Origin: Glutamicibacter mishrai
Lineage (GTDB): Bacteria > Actinomycetota > Actinomycetes > Actinomycetales > Micrococcaceae
NCBI RefSeq assembly: GCF_012221945.1
Contig: NZ_CP032549.1
Location: 2,480,001 to 2,544,000 of the forward strand
Reading direction: 5' to 3'
DNA: 64,000 nt
Below the pieces are notes generated by a model. That model did not search any database. It saw only the letters and a program-made list of their open reading frames with translations, and was not told the origin of the DNA. Of the stretch, positions 48,590-57,374 are shown in pieces. Made by a program: the position numbers and the translations under genes. How positions within the stretch are numbered: the stretch's first letter is position 1; each line of letters opens with the position of its first letter.

Positions 48590-49372
48590 TTAGACGGTGC
48601 GCGAGAGGATTGCCTGCTTGACCTCGGCGATAGCCTTGGTTACCTGGATGCCACGTGGGCATGCTTCGGAGCAGTTGAAGGTGGTGCGGCAGCGCCACAC
48701 GCCTTCCTTGTCGTTCAGGATCTCCAGGCGCATGTCGCCGGCATCATCGCGGGAGTCGAAAATGAAGCGGTGTGCGTTCACGATCGCAGCCGGGCCGAAG
48801 TACTGGCCATCGGTCCAGAAGACCGGGCAGGAGCTGGTGCACGCGGCGCACAGGATGCACTTGGTGGTGTCGTCGAAGCGCTCGCGGTCCTCAGCGGACT
48901 GGTAGCGTTCCTTGGTTGGCTCGTGGCCCTTGGAGATCAGGAATGGCATGATCTCGCGGTAGGACTGGAAGAACGGTTCCATGTCGACGATGAGGTCCTT
49001 TTCAAGGGGCAGGCCCTTGATGGCTTCAACGGTGATCGGCTTGGAGGTGTCCAGGTCCTTGAGCAGGGTCTTGCAGGCCAGGCGGTTGCGGCCGTTGATG
49101 CGCATGGCATCGGAGCCGCAGACGCCATGGGCGCAGGAGCGGCGGAAGGACAGCGTGCCGTCCTGTTCCCACTTGACCTTGTGCAGGGCGTCGAGCACGC
49201 GGTCGGTGCCGTACATGGTCAGCTTGAAGTCTTCCCAATAAGCGTCCGCGGTGGCCTCAGGCAGGTAGCGGCGAACGCGCAGGGTGATGTCGAAGCTTGG
49301 GATTTCTCCGCCGCCGCCGACGCCTGGCTTCAGCTCGATCTTTGATGCTGGTTCTGGCAGTTCGGTGCTCAT
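48590..49372 (-). CDS. sdhB: Succinate dehydrogenase iron-sulfur subunit
   Basis: A 260-residue subunit carrying three Fe-S clusters of complex II. Cysteine groups are visible in CAHGVCGSDAM plus LACKTL (2Fe-2S), CILCAACTSSCPVFW (4Fe-4S) and CRTTFNCSEACPRGI (3Fe-4S). Transfers electrons from SdhA FAD to quinone at the membrane. ATG overlaps the sdhA stop by one base (TAATG). Last gene of sdhCDAB. Confidence 0.97.
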   Translation of the reverse strand: MSTELPEPASKIELKPGVGGGGEIPSFDITLRVRRYLPEATADAYWEDFKLTMYGTDRVLDALHKVKWEQDGTLSFRRSCAHGVCGSDAMRINGRNRLACKTLLKDLDTSKPITVEAIKGLPLEKDLIVDMEPFFQSYREIMPFLISKGHEPTKERYQSAEDRERFDDTTKCILCAACTSSCPVFWTDGQYFGPAAIVNAHRFIFDSRDDAGDMRLEILNDKEGVWRCRTTFNCSEACPRGIQVTKAIAEVKQAILSRTV

Positions 49373-51159
49373 TAGTACTTACGCTCCATTGGCTGGTAAC
49401 GGGTAAAGACCACTGGCTTGGTCTCCATGCGGATGCCCTTGATGTCCTCGGTGACAGCTTCAGCGTCACGGTAGGACATCGAGTGCTTCATGAAGTTCTC
49501 GTCGTCGCGGTTCGGGAAGTCTTCGCGGTAGTGGCCGCCGCGGGATTCCTTGCGGTGCAGAGCAGCAACGGTGATGACCTCGGCCAAGTCGAGCAGGAAG
49601 CCCAGCTCGATGGCTTCGAGCAAATCCAGGTTGAAGCGCTTGCCCTTGTCCTGGACGCTGATGTTCTTGTAGCGGCGGCGCAGATCCTCGATCACGTCGC
49701 GTGCTTCCTTCAGCGAACGCTCGTCGCGGAATACCTGGACGTTAGCGTCCATGGTCTCCTGCAGGGTCGAACGCAGATCCGAGACGCGCTCGGTGCCGTT
49801 GCCGGAGAGTACGCCCTCGATCTGGGCGGTGACGAATGCTTCCGGGTTCTCTGGCAGCTCGACGAAGTCGGCGGTCTTGGAGTACTCAGCAGCAGCCACA
49901 CCGGCGCGCTTGCCGAACACGTTGATGTCCAGCAGCGAGTTGGTGCCCAGGCGGTTGGAGCCGTGCACCGAAACGCAGGCAACCTCGCCGGCGGCGAAGA
50001 GGCCAGGAACGACGGTGTCGTTGTCCTGCAGCACCTCGGTGTTGATGTTGGTTGGCACGCCGCCCATGGCGTAGTGCGCGGTTGGGTACACAGGTACTGG
50101 ATCGGTGAATGGTTCCACACCCAGGTAGGTGCGGGCGAATTCGGTGATGTCAGGCAGCTTGGATTCGATGTGCTCTGGTTCCAAGTGGGTCAGGTCAAGG
50201 AGCACGTAGTCCTTGTTAGGACCGCAACCGCGGCCTTCACGCACTTCGTTGGCCATGGCGCGAGCCACGATGTCACGAGGAGCGAGGTCCTTGATGGTCG
50301 GTGCGTAGCGCTCCATGAAGCGCTCGCCATCCGAGTTACGCAGGATCGCGCCTTCGCCACGTGCACCCTCGGTGAGCAGGATGCCCAGGCCTGCAAGGCC
50401 CGTTGGGTGGAACTGGAAGAATTCCATGTCTTCCAGCGGCAGGCCCGAACGGAAGGCGATGGACATGCCGTCACCGGTCAGGGTGTGTGCGTTGGAGGTG
50501 GTCTTGAAGACCTTGCCGGCGCCGCCCGAGGCGAAGACGACGGACTTGGCCTGGAAGACGTGCAGTTCGCCGGTGGCCAGGTCGTAGGAGACCACGCCTG
50601 CAACGCGCTTCTGCTTGTAAGCGGTGCCGTCCTCGCGGTAGGCATCCTCTTCAACCATCAGCAGGTCAAGTACGTAGTACTCGTTGTAGAACTCGACGTT
50701 GTGCTTGACGCAGTTTTGGTACAGGGTCTGCAGAATCATGTGGCCGGTGCGGTCTGCTGCATAGCAGGCGCGGCGCACGGCAGCCTTGCCGTGGTCGCGG
50801 GTGTGGCCACCGAAACGACGCTGGTCGATCTTGCCCTCTGGGGTGCGGTTGAATGGCAGACCCATCTTTTCCAGGTCGAGCACGGCGTCGATGGCTTCCT
50901 TGGCCATGACCTCGGCTGCGTCCTGGTCAACCAGGTAGTCGCCACCCTTGATGGTGTCGAAGGTGTGCCATTCCCAGTTGTCTTCCTCGACGTTGGCAAG
51001 TGCTGCGCACATGCCGCCCTGGGCTGCACCGGTGTGCGAGCGGGTTGGGTAAAGCTTGGTTAGCACTGCGGTGCGTGCGCGCTGACCGGATTCGATCGCT
51101 GCACGCATACCTGCACCACCGGCACCGACGATGACTACGTCGTACTTATGTACCTGCAT
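49372..51159 (-). CDS. sdhA: Succinate dehydrogenase flavoprotein subunit
   Basis: A 595-residue catalytic subunit oxidising succinate to fumarate. FAD-binding GAGGAGMRAAIESG at the N-terminus; the His that covalently binds FAD is in RSHTGAAQGGM; the active-site arginine region RRFGGHTRDHGKAAVRR and HPTGLAGLGIL are also present. ATG start. Located between sdhD and sdhB. Confidence 0.98.
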   Translation of the reverse strand: MQVHKYDVVIVGAGGAGMRAAIESGQRARTAVLTKLYPTRSHTGAAQGGMCAALANVEEDNWEWHTFDTIKGGDYLVDQDAAEVMAKEAIDAVLDLEKMGLPFNRTPEGKIDQRRFGGHTRDHGKAAVRRACYAADRTGHMILQTLYQNCVKHNVEFYNEYYVLDLLMVEEDAYREDGTAYKQKRVAGVVSYDLATGELHVFQAKSVVFASGGAGKVFKTTSNAHTLTGDGMSIAFRSGLPLEDMEFFQFHPTGLAGLGILLTEGARGEGAILRNSDGERFMERYAPTIKDLAPRDIVARAMANEVREGRGCGPNKDYVLLDLTHLEPEHIESKLPDITEFARTYLGVEPFTDPVPVYPTAHYAMGGVPTNINTEVLQDNDTVVPGLFAAGEVACVSVHGSNRLGTNSLLDINVFGKRAGVAAAEYSKTADFVELPENPEAFVTAQIEGVLSGNGTERVSDLRSTLQETMDANVQVFRDERSLKEARDVIEDLRRRYKNISVQDKGKRFNLDLLEAIELGFLLDLAEVITVAALHRKESRGGHYREDFPNRDDENFMKHSMSYRDAEAVTEDIKGIRMETKPVVFTRYQPMERKY

Positions 51160-51216
51160 TCTTGATGCTCTCTTTTCTAAAAATCTATCTGGCTATCGGC
51201 TGAAACTAGGGGAGTT

Positions 51217-51663
51217 TCACAAGCACTGCTGCAGCTGGCTGCCAGCTACGCAAGGATCGAAGGTGAAGATCACCAGGGAACCGAGCACGATGATGAAGAT
51301 CGTTGCGACGTACAGGATGCCCTTGAGCCATGCACGGGTTGCGTGCTTCTCTGCGTAGTCGTTGATGATGGTGCGCACGCCGTTGGTGCCGTGCAGCATG
51401 GCCAGCCACAGCATGGCCAGATCCCAGAACTGCCAGATTGGCGAAGCCCACTTGCCGGCGACGAAGCCGAATCCGATGCCGGAGATGCCTTCTCCGACCA
51501 TGAGGTTTGCGAAGAGGTGGCCGAAGATCAGGACGATCAGCACAACACCGGACAGGCGCATGAACAGCCATGCCAGCATTTCGAAGCTGCTGCGGGACTT
51601 TGGTCCGCGCTTGTACTTAGGATCAATGCGCTGGCTGCGCGGAGCAGGAATAGAAACGCTCAT
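51217..51663 (-). CDS. sdhD: Succinate dehydrogenase membrane anchor subunit
   Basis: A 148-residue hydrophobic protein with three transmembrane helices (MRLSGVVLIVLIFGHLFANL, then WASPIWQFWDLAMLWLAMLH and GILYVATIFIIVLGSLVIF). GHLFANL and LHGTNGVRTI supply histidines for haem and quinone contacts. It lies between sdhC (3 bases away) and sdhA, fixing its identity. Confidence 0.93.
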   Translation of the reverse strand: MSVSIPAPRSQRIDPKYKRGPKSRSSFEMLAWLFMRLSGVVLIVLIFGHLFANLMVGEGISGIGFGFVAGKWASPIWQFWDLAMLWLAMLHGTNGVRTIINDYAEKHATRAWLKGILYVATIFIIVLGSLVIFTFDPCVAGSQLQQCL

Positions 51664-51666
51664 GGC

Positions 51667-52047
51667 TTAGTGGCTCCCAAATGCGATCGACAGGTGACGG
51701 ATTGCGAAGCCCGCGAAGACGATAACCCAGAGGATCAAAACACCCCAGAGCATCTGGCGCTGGTACTTGGTGCCCTGCTTCCAGAAGTCAACCAGGATCA
51801 AACGCAGACCGTTGAATGCGTGGAAGAGGATTGCGGCAACCAAGCCGGTTTCACCCAACGCCATCCACGGGGTCTGATAGGTGCTGATGATTGCGTCATA
51901 TGCGTTGGCGTCAACGCGGACCATGGCCGTGTCCAGCACGTGCACCAGCAGATAGAGAAAAATAACGACACCGGTGACTCGGTGTCCCACCCAGGACCAC
52001 ATGCCTTCATGGCCGCGGTATAGGGTGCCTGACGAAGTCTTCGACAC
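51667..52047 (-). CDS. sdhC: Succinate dehydrogenase cytochrome b556 subunit
   Basis: A 126-residue, three-helix membrane anchor. TLYRGHEGMWSWVGHRVTGV and FLYLLVHVLD carry the conserved Ser/His/Arg set for haem and quinone; HAFNGLRLILVDFW follows. The start is placed at GTG 52047 (VSKTSSG) because GGAGG lies 9 bases upstream, while the open frame continues to 52095. First gene of the operon; the 279-base gap to divergent manC should carry the promoter. Confidence 0.92.
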   Translation of the reverse strand: MSKTSSGTLYRGHEGMWSWVGHRVTGVVIFLYLLVHVLDTAMVRVDANAYDAIISTYQTPWMALGETGLVAAILFHAFNGLRLILVDFWKQGTKYQRQMLWGVLILWVIVFAGFAIRHLSIAFGSH

Positions 52048-52326
52048 TGAACTAAACCTCCAAGGCTCGCAACGGCGCATGTGTATATTGCACACAATGA
52101 GATTTGACGCACTTGTGCGAGCGTTCCTTGTGCGAGTCTAAACCACTTGATGCACTGCAATCTATTTCGTGTCGAGTTCCTGTGAGGATGTTCACCGAAT
52201 AGCCGTCAAAATGCGCTAAGTGGCTGATTTTCCGGCCGTAATACCGCATAGATGCATTTCGTATTTCCGGTGATTGCCAGATGTCAATGGACCGGATTAT
52301 CCACCGGATGAACTAGTCTGGAATGC

Positions 52327-53442
52327 GTGAATGCAGACCTATTATCCAGATTCCACGGCGTGATCCCCGCCGGCGGCGTCGGTACCCGATTGTGGCCCCT
52401 CTCCAGGGCTTCCGCTCCCAAGTTTTTGCACGATCTCACCGGGTCGGGATCAACCCTGATCCGCGCCACCTACGATCGACTGGTACCGCTGGCAGGCGAA
52501 CGCATCATGGTCGTCACCGGACGGGCTCACCGCGGAGCCGTCGTGAGCCAGCTTCCCGAACTGTGCGACGAGGATCTGGTCCTCGAGCCGGAGCCGCGCG
52601 ACTCGGCTGCCGCCATCGGCTTGGCCGCCGCCATCCTCTACCGCCGCAACCCAGATATCATCATGGGTTCCTTTGCCGCCGACCAGGTGATCGAGCCGGT
52701 GGAAGTCTTCCAGGCCGCGCTGAGCGAAGCGATCCATACCGCCGCTACCGGCAAGATCGTGACCATCGGCATCCACCCCACCCACCCGTCCACCGGCTTC
52801 GGCTACATCCGCACCGGTGAACCGCTGAATGTGCCCAACGCGCCGACCGCGCGCGGGGTGGTGGAGTTCGTGGAGAAGCCCGACGAGGACACTGCCCGCA
52901 AGTACCTGGCGGCCGGCGGGTTCTTCTGGAACGCGGGCATGTTCGTCGCCCCGGTCAGCCTGATGCTCAAGCACCTCGAAGCCAATGAGCCGGCGCTGTA
53001 TTCGGGCCTGATGCAGATCGCCGACGCCTGGGATACCGATCGCCGCGACCAGGTCATGCGGGAGATCTGGCCGGGCCTGCCGAAGATCGCCATCGACTAC
53101 GCGGTGGCCGAGCCAGCCGCCGAAGCCGGCGACGTGGCAGTGATCCCCGGGGTCTTCAACTGGGACGACGTGGGCGATTTCGCCGCGATCGGCCGCTTGA
53201 ACAAGGCCAGCGCCGAGGAAGGGATCATCAACCTCGGCGACAATCAGGTGCGCGTTTATGCCGATAACGCCACCGGCGTGGTCTACTCGGATCGCCCGCG
53301 GGTGATCGCGCTGGTGGGCATCGAGGATGTCGTGGTGGTGGATACCGCCGACGCGCTGCTGGTGACCACCAAGGAGCACGCCCAGAAGGTCAAGCAGACC
53401 GTGGAGGCGCTGAAGGCCGACGGCGCAACGGAAGTGCTCTAA
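52327..53442 (+). CDS. manC: Mannose-1-phosphate guanylyltransferase
   Basis: A 371-residue nucleotidyltransferase that makes GDP-mannose for glycans. N-terminal GVIPAGGVGTRLWPLSR is the pyrophosphorylase signature; FVEKPDEDTARKYLAAGGFFWNAGMFV and PKIAIDYAV are typical of the mannose-specific group. GTG start at 52327. It has no fused phosphomannose isomerase domain. Divergent from sdhC and followed by a strong terminator. Confidence 0.92.
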   Translation: MNADLLSRFHGVIPAGGVGTRLWPLSRASAPKFLHDLTGSGSTLIRATYDRLVPLAGERIMVVTGRAHRGAVVSQLPELCDEDLVLEPEPRDSAAAIGLAAAILYRRNPDIIMGSFAADQVIEPVEVFQAALSEAIHTAATGKIVTIGIHPTHPSTGFGYIRTGEPLNVPNAPTARGVVEFVEKPDEDTARKYLAAGGFFWNAGMFVAPVSLMLKHLEANEPALYSGLMQIADAWDTDRRDQVMREIWPGLPKIAIDYAVAEPAAEAGDVAVIPGVFNWDDVGDFAAIGRLNKASAEEGIINLGDNQVRVYADNATGVVYSDRPRVIALVGIEDVVVVDTADALLVTTKEHAQKVKQTVEALKADGATEVL

Positions 53443-53462
53443 GGCACAAATAACTTCGGTAA

Positions 53463-53513
53463 GAGCCGAGATGCACCACTGGGATCAGTGGCGTGTCTCG
53501 GCTTTTCCTTTTG
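53463..53513 (+). terminator. Terminator after manC
   Basis: A long inverted repeat (GAGCCGAGATGCACCACT with AGTGGCGTGTCTCGGCT, nearly perfect) ending in TTTTCCTTTT follows the manC stop. Confidence 0.9.
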
Positions 53514-53666
53514 TGACCTGTTCGTGAAAGTTTAATTGCCAATTCACCTAATCAGCGCTTGACAAGCGCTTTAAGTCATATTTATTTTTATGTCCTTAAG
53601 GGTAAATAACGCGATGTTTTCTCGCAGGCAGGACACGCGCTGATAGAGCTTGATAGGTTGGAGGAT

Positions 53667-55853
53667 ATGACTACGGCCAAGATGGGTTCCGGATCATCCC
53701 TACCCGAAAATATCGAGACCAATAGTAAACAGACAGAAATCAATTCACCGCAAGGGCCACCTGGAGCCCAACCGGGCAATGAAAAAACCCGAATCAACAA
53801 GGTCGTATTTTATGGATCAGCACTATTAGTGCTGGCCATTGCTCTGTGGGCGATGATCGATCGCGACTCGGCCAGCACGGTCATCAACACCACCGTGACC
53901 TGGATCGGCAAAAACTTTGGCTGGTACTACACGCTGATCGTCGTCTCCGTCCTGGTCTTCGTGGTGGGCATCGCGATCTCCAAGGTCGGCAAGACCCGGC
54001 TGGGCCCGGACCACTCGCGGCCCACCTTCAACATGTTCACCTGGGCGGCCATGCTCTTCGCCGCCGGTATCGGCATCGACCTGATGTTCTTCTCGGTCTC
54101 CGAACCGGTCACCCAGTACCTGGCACCACCAGCGATCGAAGGATCCACGGTACAAGCCGCCCGCCAAGCCATGGCGTGGACGCTCTTTCACTACGGCCTG
54201 CTCGGCTGGGGACTTTACGCACTGATCGGCTTGGCGCTGGGCTACTTCGCCTACCGGCACAACCTGCCACTGTCTATTCGTTCCGCGCTCTACCCGATCC
54301 TGGGCAAGCGCACCGAAGGATGGATCGGGCACACCGTCGACATTGCCGCCATGCTCGGCACCATCTTTGGTATCGCCACCTCACTGGGCATCGGCGTCGC
54401 CCAGCTGAACTACGGGCTGAACTTCATGTTCGGCATCCCGGAGAACCGCACCTGGCAGATCGTCCTGATCGTCGTCGCCGTCATCATGGCCACCGTCTCG
54501 GTACTCACCGGCGTGGAGAAGGGCATCCGCCGCCTTTCCGAGCTGAACGTGCTGCTGTGCATCGCGTTGATGCTCTTTGTGCTGATCGCCGGCTCCACCG
54601 CCTACCTGTTCGACGGCATTGTGAACAACATCGGCGACAGCATCGCGATGTTCCCCTCCATGGCGCTGGATACCTTCGCCTATGAGCGCCCCGATGAATG
54701 GCTGAACGGCTGGACGCTGTTCTTCTGGGCCTGGTGGATCGCCTGGGCGCCATTCGTAGGCCTGTTCCTGGCCCGCATCTCCCGCGGCCGCACCATCCGC
54801 CAATTCGTCATCGCCGTTCTGGTGGTTCCCTTCGCCTTCATCCTGCTGTGGATCTCGATCTTCGGCAACAGCGCGCTGGAGCTGGTCCGCTCGGGCAATG
54901 CCGCCTTTGGCGAGGTGGCCATGAACACCCCGGAGCGTGCCTTCTACTCGCTGCTGGAGCAGATGCCCGGAGCGCCGATCACCGCGGCGATCGCCACCTT
55001 CACCGGATTGCTGTTCTACGTCACCAGTGCCGACTCGGGCGCGTTGGTCATGGCCAACTTCACCTCGCACCTGAAGGATGCGCAGGCCGATGGATCCAAG
55101 CCGGTGCGCCTGTTCTGGTCGCTGGCCACCGGCCTGCTGACCCTGGGCATGCTCTTCGTGGACGGGGTGCCGACCTTGCAGGGCGCCACGGTGATTATGG
55201 GGCTGCCATTCTCCTTCGTGCTGGTGCTGATCATGTTGGGACTGTTCAAATCCCTACGCATGGAAGGGGCACTGGCAGATAGCTATCAGAACAACATGCA
55301 CAAGGTGCTCACCAGCCGTATGGGCACCAACTCGGATCGGCGCAATTGGAAGCAGCGCATGACTCGTGCCATGACCTACCCGGGACGACGCTCGGCCAAG
55401 AAATTCCTCGCGGAAGTCGCTTTGCCGGCACTGCAAGAAGTCAGCGAAGAATTCACCGTGCGTGGTGCTGAGGTCAACCTGGATATTGCTCCGGTTGAGC
55501 ACCTAGAAATGAATTCGCTGGACCTGGTGGTGGCCAACGGCGCGGAACGTCCCTTCAAGTACCAGATCTATCCGGTGCAATTGCAGGTCCCAAGTTTCGC
55601 TCGAGTCTCCGCCGGCGCCGATGACTACTTCCGCATTGAAGTTTTCTCACAGGAGGGCAGCCACGGCTACGACCTGATGGGACTGACCAAGGAACAACTG
55701 ATTGGCGACGTACTGGACCAGTACGAAGCCCACCTGGTCTTCCTCGAAACGCAGACCGAACTTGCCGGACCGAGCCAGATCAACTCCAGCGGGGCCTCAA
55801 AGACCGACTGGGAATCAGATTTTGAAACGACCCCGAAAGAAGAGGAAGCATGA
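53667..55853 (+). CDS. betT: BCCT family choline/glycine betaine transporter
   Basis: A 728-residue secondary transporter with about 12 transmembrane helices between residues 50 and 530. The BCCT signature with paired tryptophans is in GWTLFFWAWWIAWAPFVGLF, with RISRGRTIRQF just after. A cytoplasmic tail of about 190 residues follows, which in BetT-like transporters takes part in osmotic regulation. The start is the ATG at 53667 behind GGAGG; a TTG at 53658 is possible. The stop overlaps the aldehyde dehydrogenase start (ATGA), so this operon imports choline and oxidises it to betaine. Substrate is assigned from the operon. Confidence 0.9.
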   Translation: MTTAKMGSGSSLPENIETNSKQTEINSPQGPPGAQPGNEKTRINKVVFYGSALLVLAIALWAMIDRDSASTVINTTVTWIGKNFGWYYTLIVVSVLVFVVGIAISKVGKTRLGPDHSRPTFNMFTWAAMLFAAGIGIDLMFFSVSEPVTQYLAPPAIEGSTVQAARQAMAWTLFHYGLLGWGLYALIGLALGYFAYRHNLPLSIRSALYPILGKRTEGWIGHTVDIAAMLGTIFGIATSLGIGVAQLNYGLNFMFGIPENRTWQIVLIVVAVIMATVSVLTGVEKGIRRLSELNVLLCIALMLFVLIAGSTAYLFDGIVNNIGDSIAMFPSMALDTFAYERPDEWLNGWTLFFWAWWIAWAPFVGLFLARISRGRTIRQFVIAVLVVPFAFILLWISIFGNSALELVRSGNAAFGEVAMNTPERAFYSLLEQMPGAPITAAIATFTGLLFYVTSADSGALVMANFTSHLKDAQADGSKPVRLFWSLATGLLTLGMLFVDGVPTLQGATVIMGLPFSFVLVLIMLGLFKSLRMEGALADSYQNNMHKVLTSRMGTNSDRRNWKQRMTRAMTYPGRRSAKKFLAEVALPALQEVSEEFTVRGAEVNLDIAPVEHLEMNSLDLVVANGAERPFKYQIYPVQLQVPSFARVSAGADDYFRIEVFSQEGSHGYDLMGLTKEQLIGDVLDQYEAHLVFLETQTELAGPSQINSSGASKTDWESDFETTPKEEEA

Positions 55854-57364
55854 GTTTTCCAAGCAACCAGAATCCGCGACTGCACAGCGGGGAAACGCTC
55901 TTTATCAACGGCGTATTCGAGGCTGCCAGCAGCGGATCCACCCGTGCGATCAAGTGCCCGGCCAACGGCGTGAAGGTCGCCACGGTCTCCGAAGCCGGCC
56001 AGGCCGACTCCGAACGCGCCATCGCCGCGGCCCGCAAGTCGTTCGACTCCGGGGTATGGTCGCAGGTGCCCGCAGGGCAACGCGGCGACTTCCTGCTGAA
56101 GGTCGCCGACAAGCTGGTTGAGCGCAAGGCCGAATTCGCGCTGGCTGAAACCCTGGACACCGGCAAGCGGCTGGTGGAATCCGAAATCGATATGGATGAC
56201 ATCACCGCCTGCTTCCGCTACTTCGGCAAGCTGGCCGGAGCGGACGCCGGACGATTGGTGGACGCGGGGGACGCGAATGTGCTCAGCCGGATCAGCTACG
56301 AGCCGGTGGGCGTGGCCGCGATGATCACCCCCTGGAACTACCCGCTGCTCCAGGCGGCGTGGAAGATCGCCCCGGCGCTGGCAGCCGGCTGCTCCTTCGT
56401 GCTCAAGCCGGCGGAGCTAAGCCCCTCCACCGCGATCCTGATGATGGAGATCCTCGATGAGCTGGGACTGCCTGCGGGCGTCGCCAACCTGGTGACCGGC
56501 ACCGGCGCAGAGGCCGGCGCGATCCTCTCCGAACACCGGGACGTCGACCTGGTCTCCTTCACCGGCGGCCTGGTCACCGGCCGCAAGGTGGCCGCCGCGG
56601 CCGCCGGCACCGTGAAGAAGGTCGCGCTGGAACTGGGCGGCAAGAACCCGAATGTCATCTTCGCCGATGCCGACTTCGATGCCGCGGTGGACAACGCGCT
56701 GAATGCCGCCTTTGTCCACTCCGGCCAGGTCTGCTCGGCCGGCGCCCGACTGGTGGTGGAAGAATCCATCGCCGAGAAGTTCGTCGACGAACTGGTGCGC
56801 CGGGCACAGGAGATCACCATCGGCCTTCCGTTTGATGAGAATGCCGAAACCGGCGCGCTGATCTCCGAAGACCACCTGGCCAAGGTGGATGCCTATGTGC
56901 AGGCCGGCATTGCCGAAGGGGTGCGCGTGCGCTGCGGCGGACGACGGGCCACCGCCGAAGACGGCGCCGGCCTGGAGTCGGGCAGCTTCTACCTGCCCAC
57001 CGTGCTGGACCAGGTCACCCGCGGCATGTCGGTGGTCGTGGACGAAGCCTTCGGACCGGTGGTCACCGTGGAAACCTTCAGCACCGAAGACGAAGCGGTA
57101 GAGATCGCCAACGACACCGACTACGGATTGGCCGGAGCGGTCTGGAGCCAGGACGCGTCCAAGACCCAGCGCGTGGCCGCCCGGCTGCGCCACGGCACCA
57201 TCTGGATCAACGACTTCCACCCCTACCTGCCGCAGGCCGAATGGGGCGGCTTCGGCCAGTCGGGGGTGGGCCGCGAGCTGGGCCCCACCGGATTGGGCGA
57301 ATACCAGGAAGCCAAGCATATCTACCAGAACCTGGCCCCGCAGGTCACCGGTTGGTTCAAGTAA
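55850..57364 (+). CDS. betB: Betaine aldehyde dehydrogenase
   Basis: A 504-residue NAD(P)-dependent aldehyde dehydrogenase. Catalytic Cys in NAAFVHSGQVCSAGARLVV, general-base Glu in VALELGGKNPNV, and the cofactor motif SFTGGLVTGRKV. Final step of choline to glycine betaine. Its start overlaps the BCCT stop by 4 bases, and the choline dehydrogenase gene follows 10 bases later, so the product is expected to be glycine betaine as compatible solute. Confidence 0.92.
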   Translation: MSFPSNQNPRLHSGETLFINGVFEAASSGSTRAIKCPANGVKVATVSEAGQADSERAIAAARKSFDSGVWSQVPAGQRGDFLLKVADKLVERKAEFALAETLDTGKRLVESEIDMDDITACFRYFGKLAGADAGRLVDAGDANVLSRISYEPVGVAAMITPWNYPLLQAAWKIAPALAAGCSFVLKPAELSPSTAILMMEILDELGLPAGVANLVTGTGAEAGAILSEHRDVDLVSFTGGLVTGRKVAAAAAGTVKKVALELGGKNPNVIFADADFDAAVDNALNAAFVHSGQVCSAGARLVVEESIAEKFVDELVRRAQEITIGLPFDENAETGALISEDHLAKVDAYVQAGIAEGVRVRCGGRRATAEDGAGLESGSFYLPTVLDQVTRGMSVVVDEAFGPVVTVETFSTEDEAVEIANDTDYGLAGAVWSQDASKTQRVAARLRHGTIWINDFHPYLPQAEWGGFGQSGVGRELGPTGLGEYQEAKHIYQNLAPQVTGWFK

Positions 57365-57374
57365 GGAGAGCACA

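Noticed and set aside
49297..51063. Long plus-strand open frame opposite sdhA/sdhB
   Set aside because: Shadow of sdhAB; protein is Val/Gly/His-rich without motifs, and the sdh subunits are certain.
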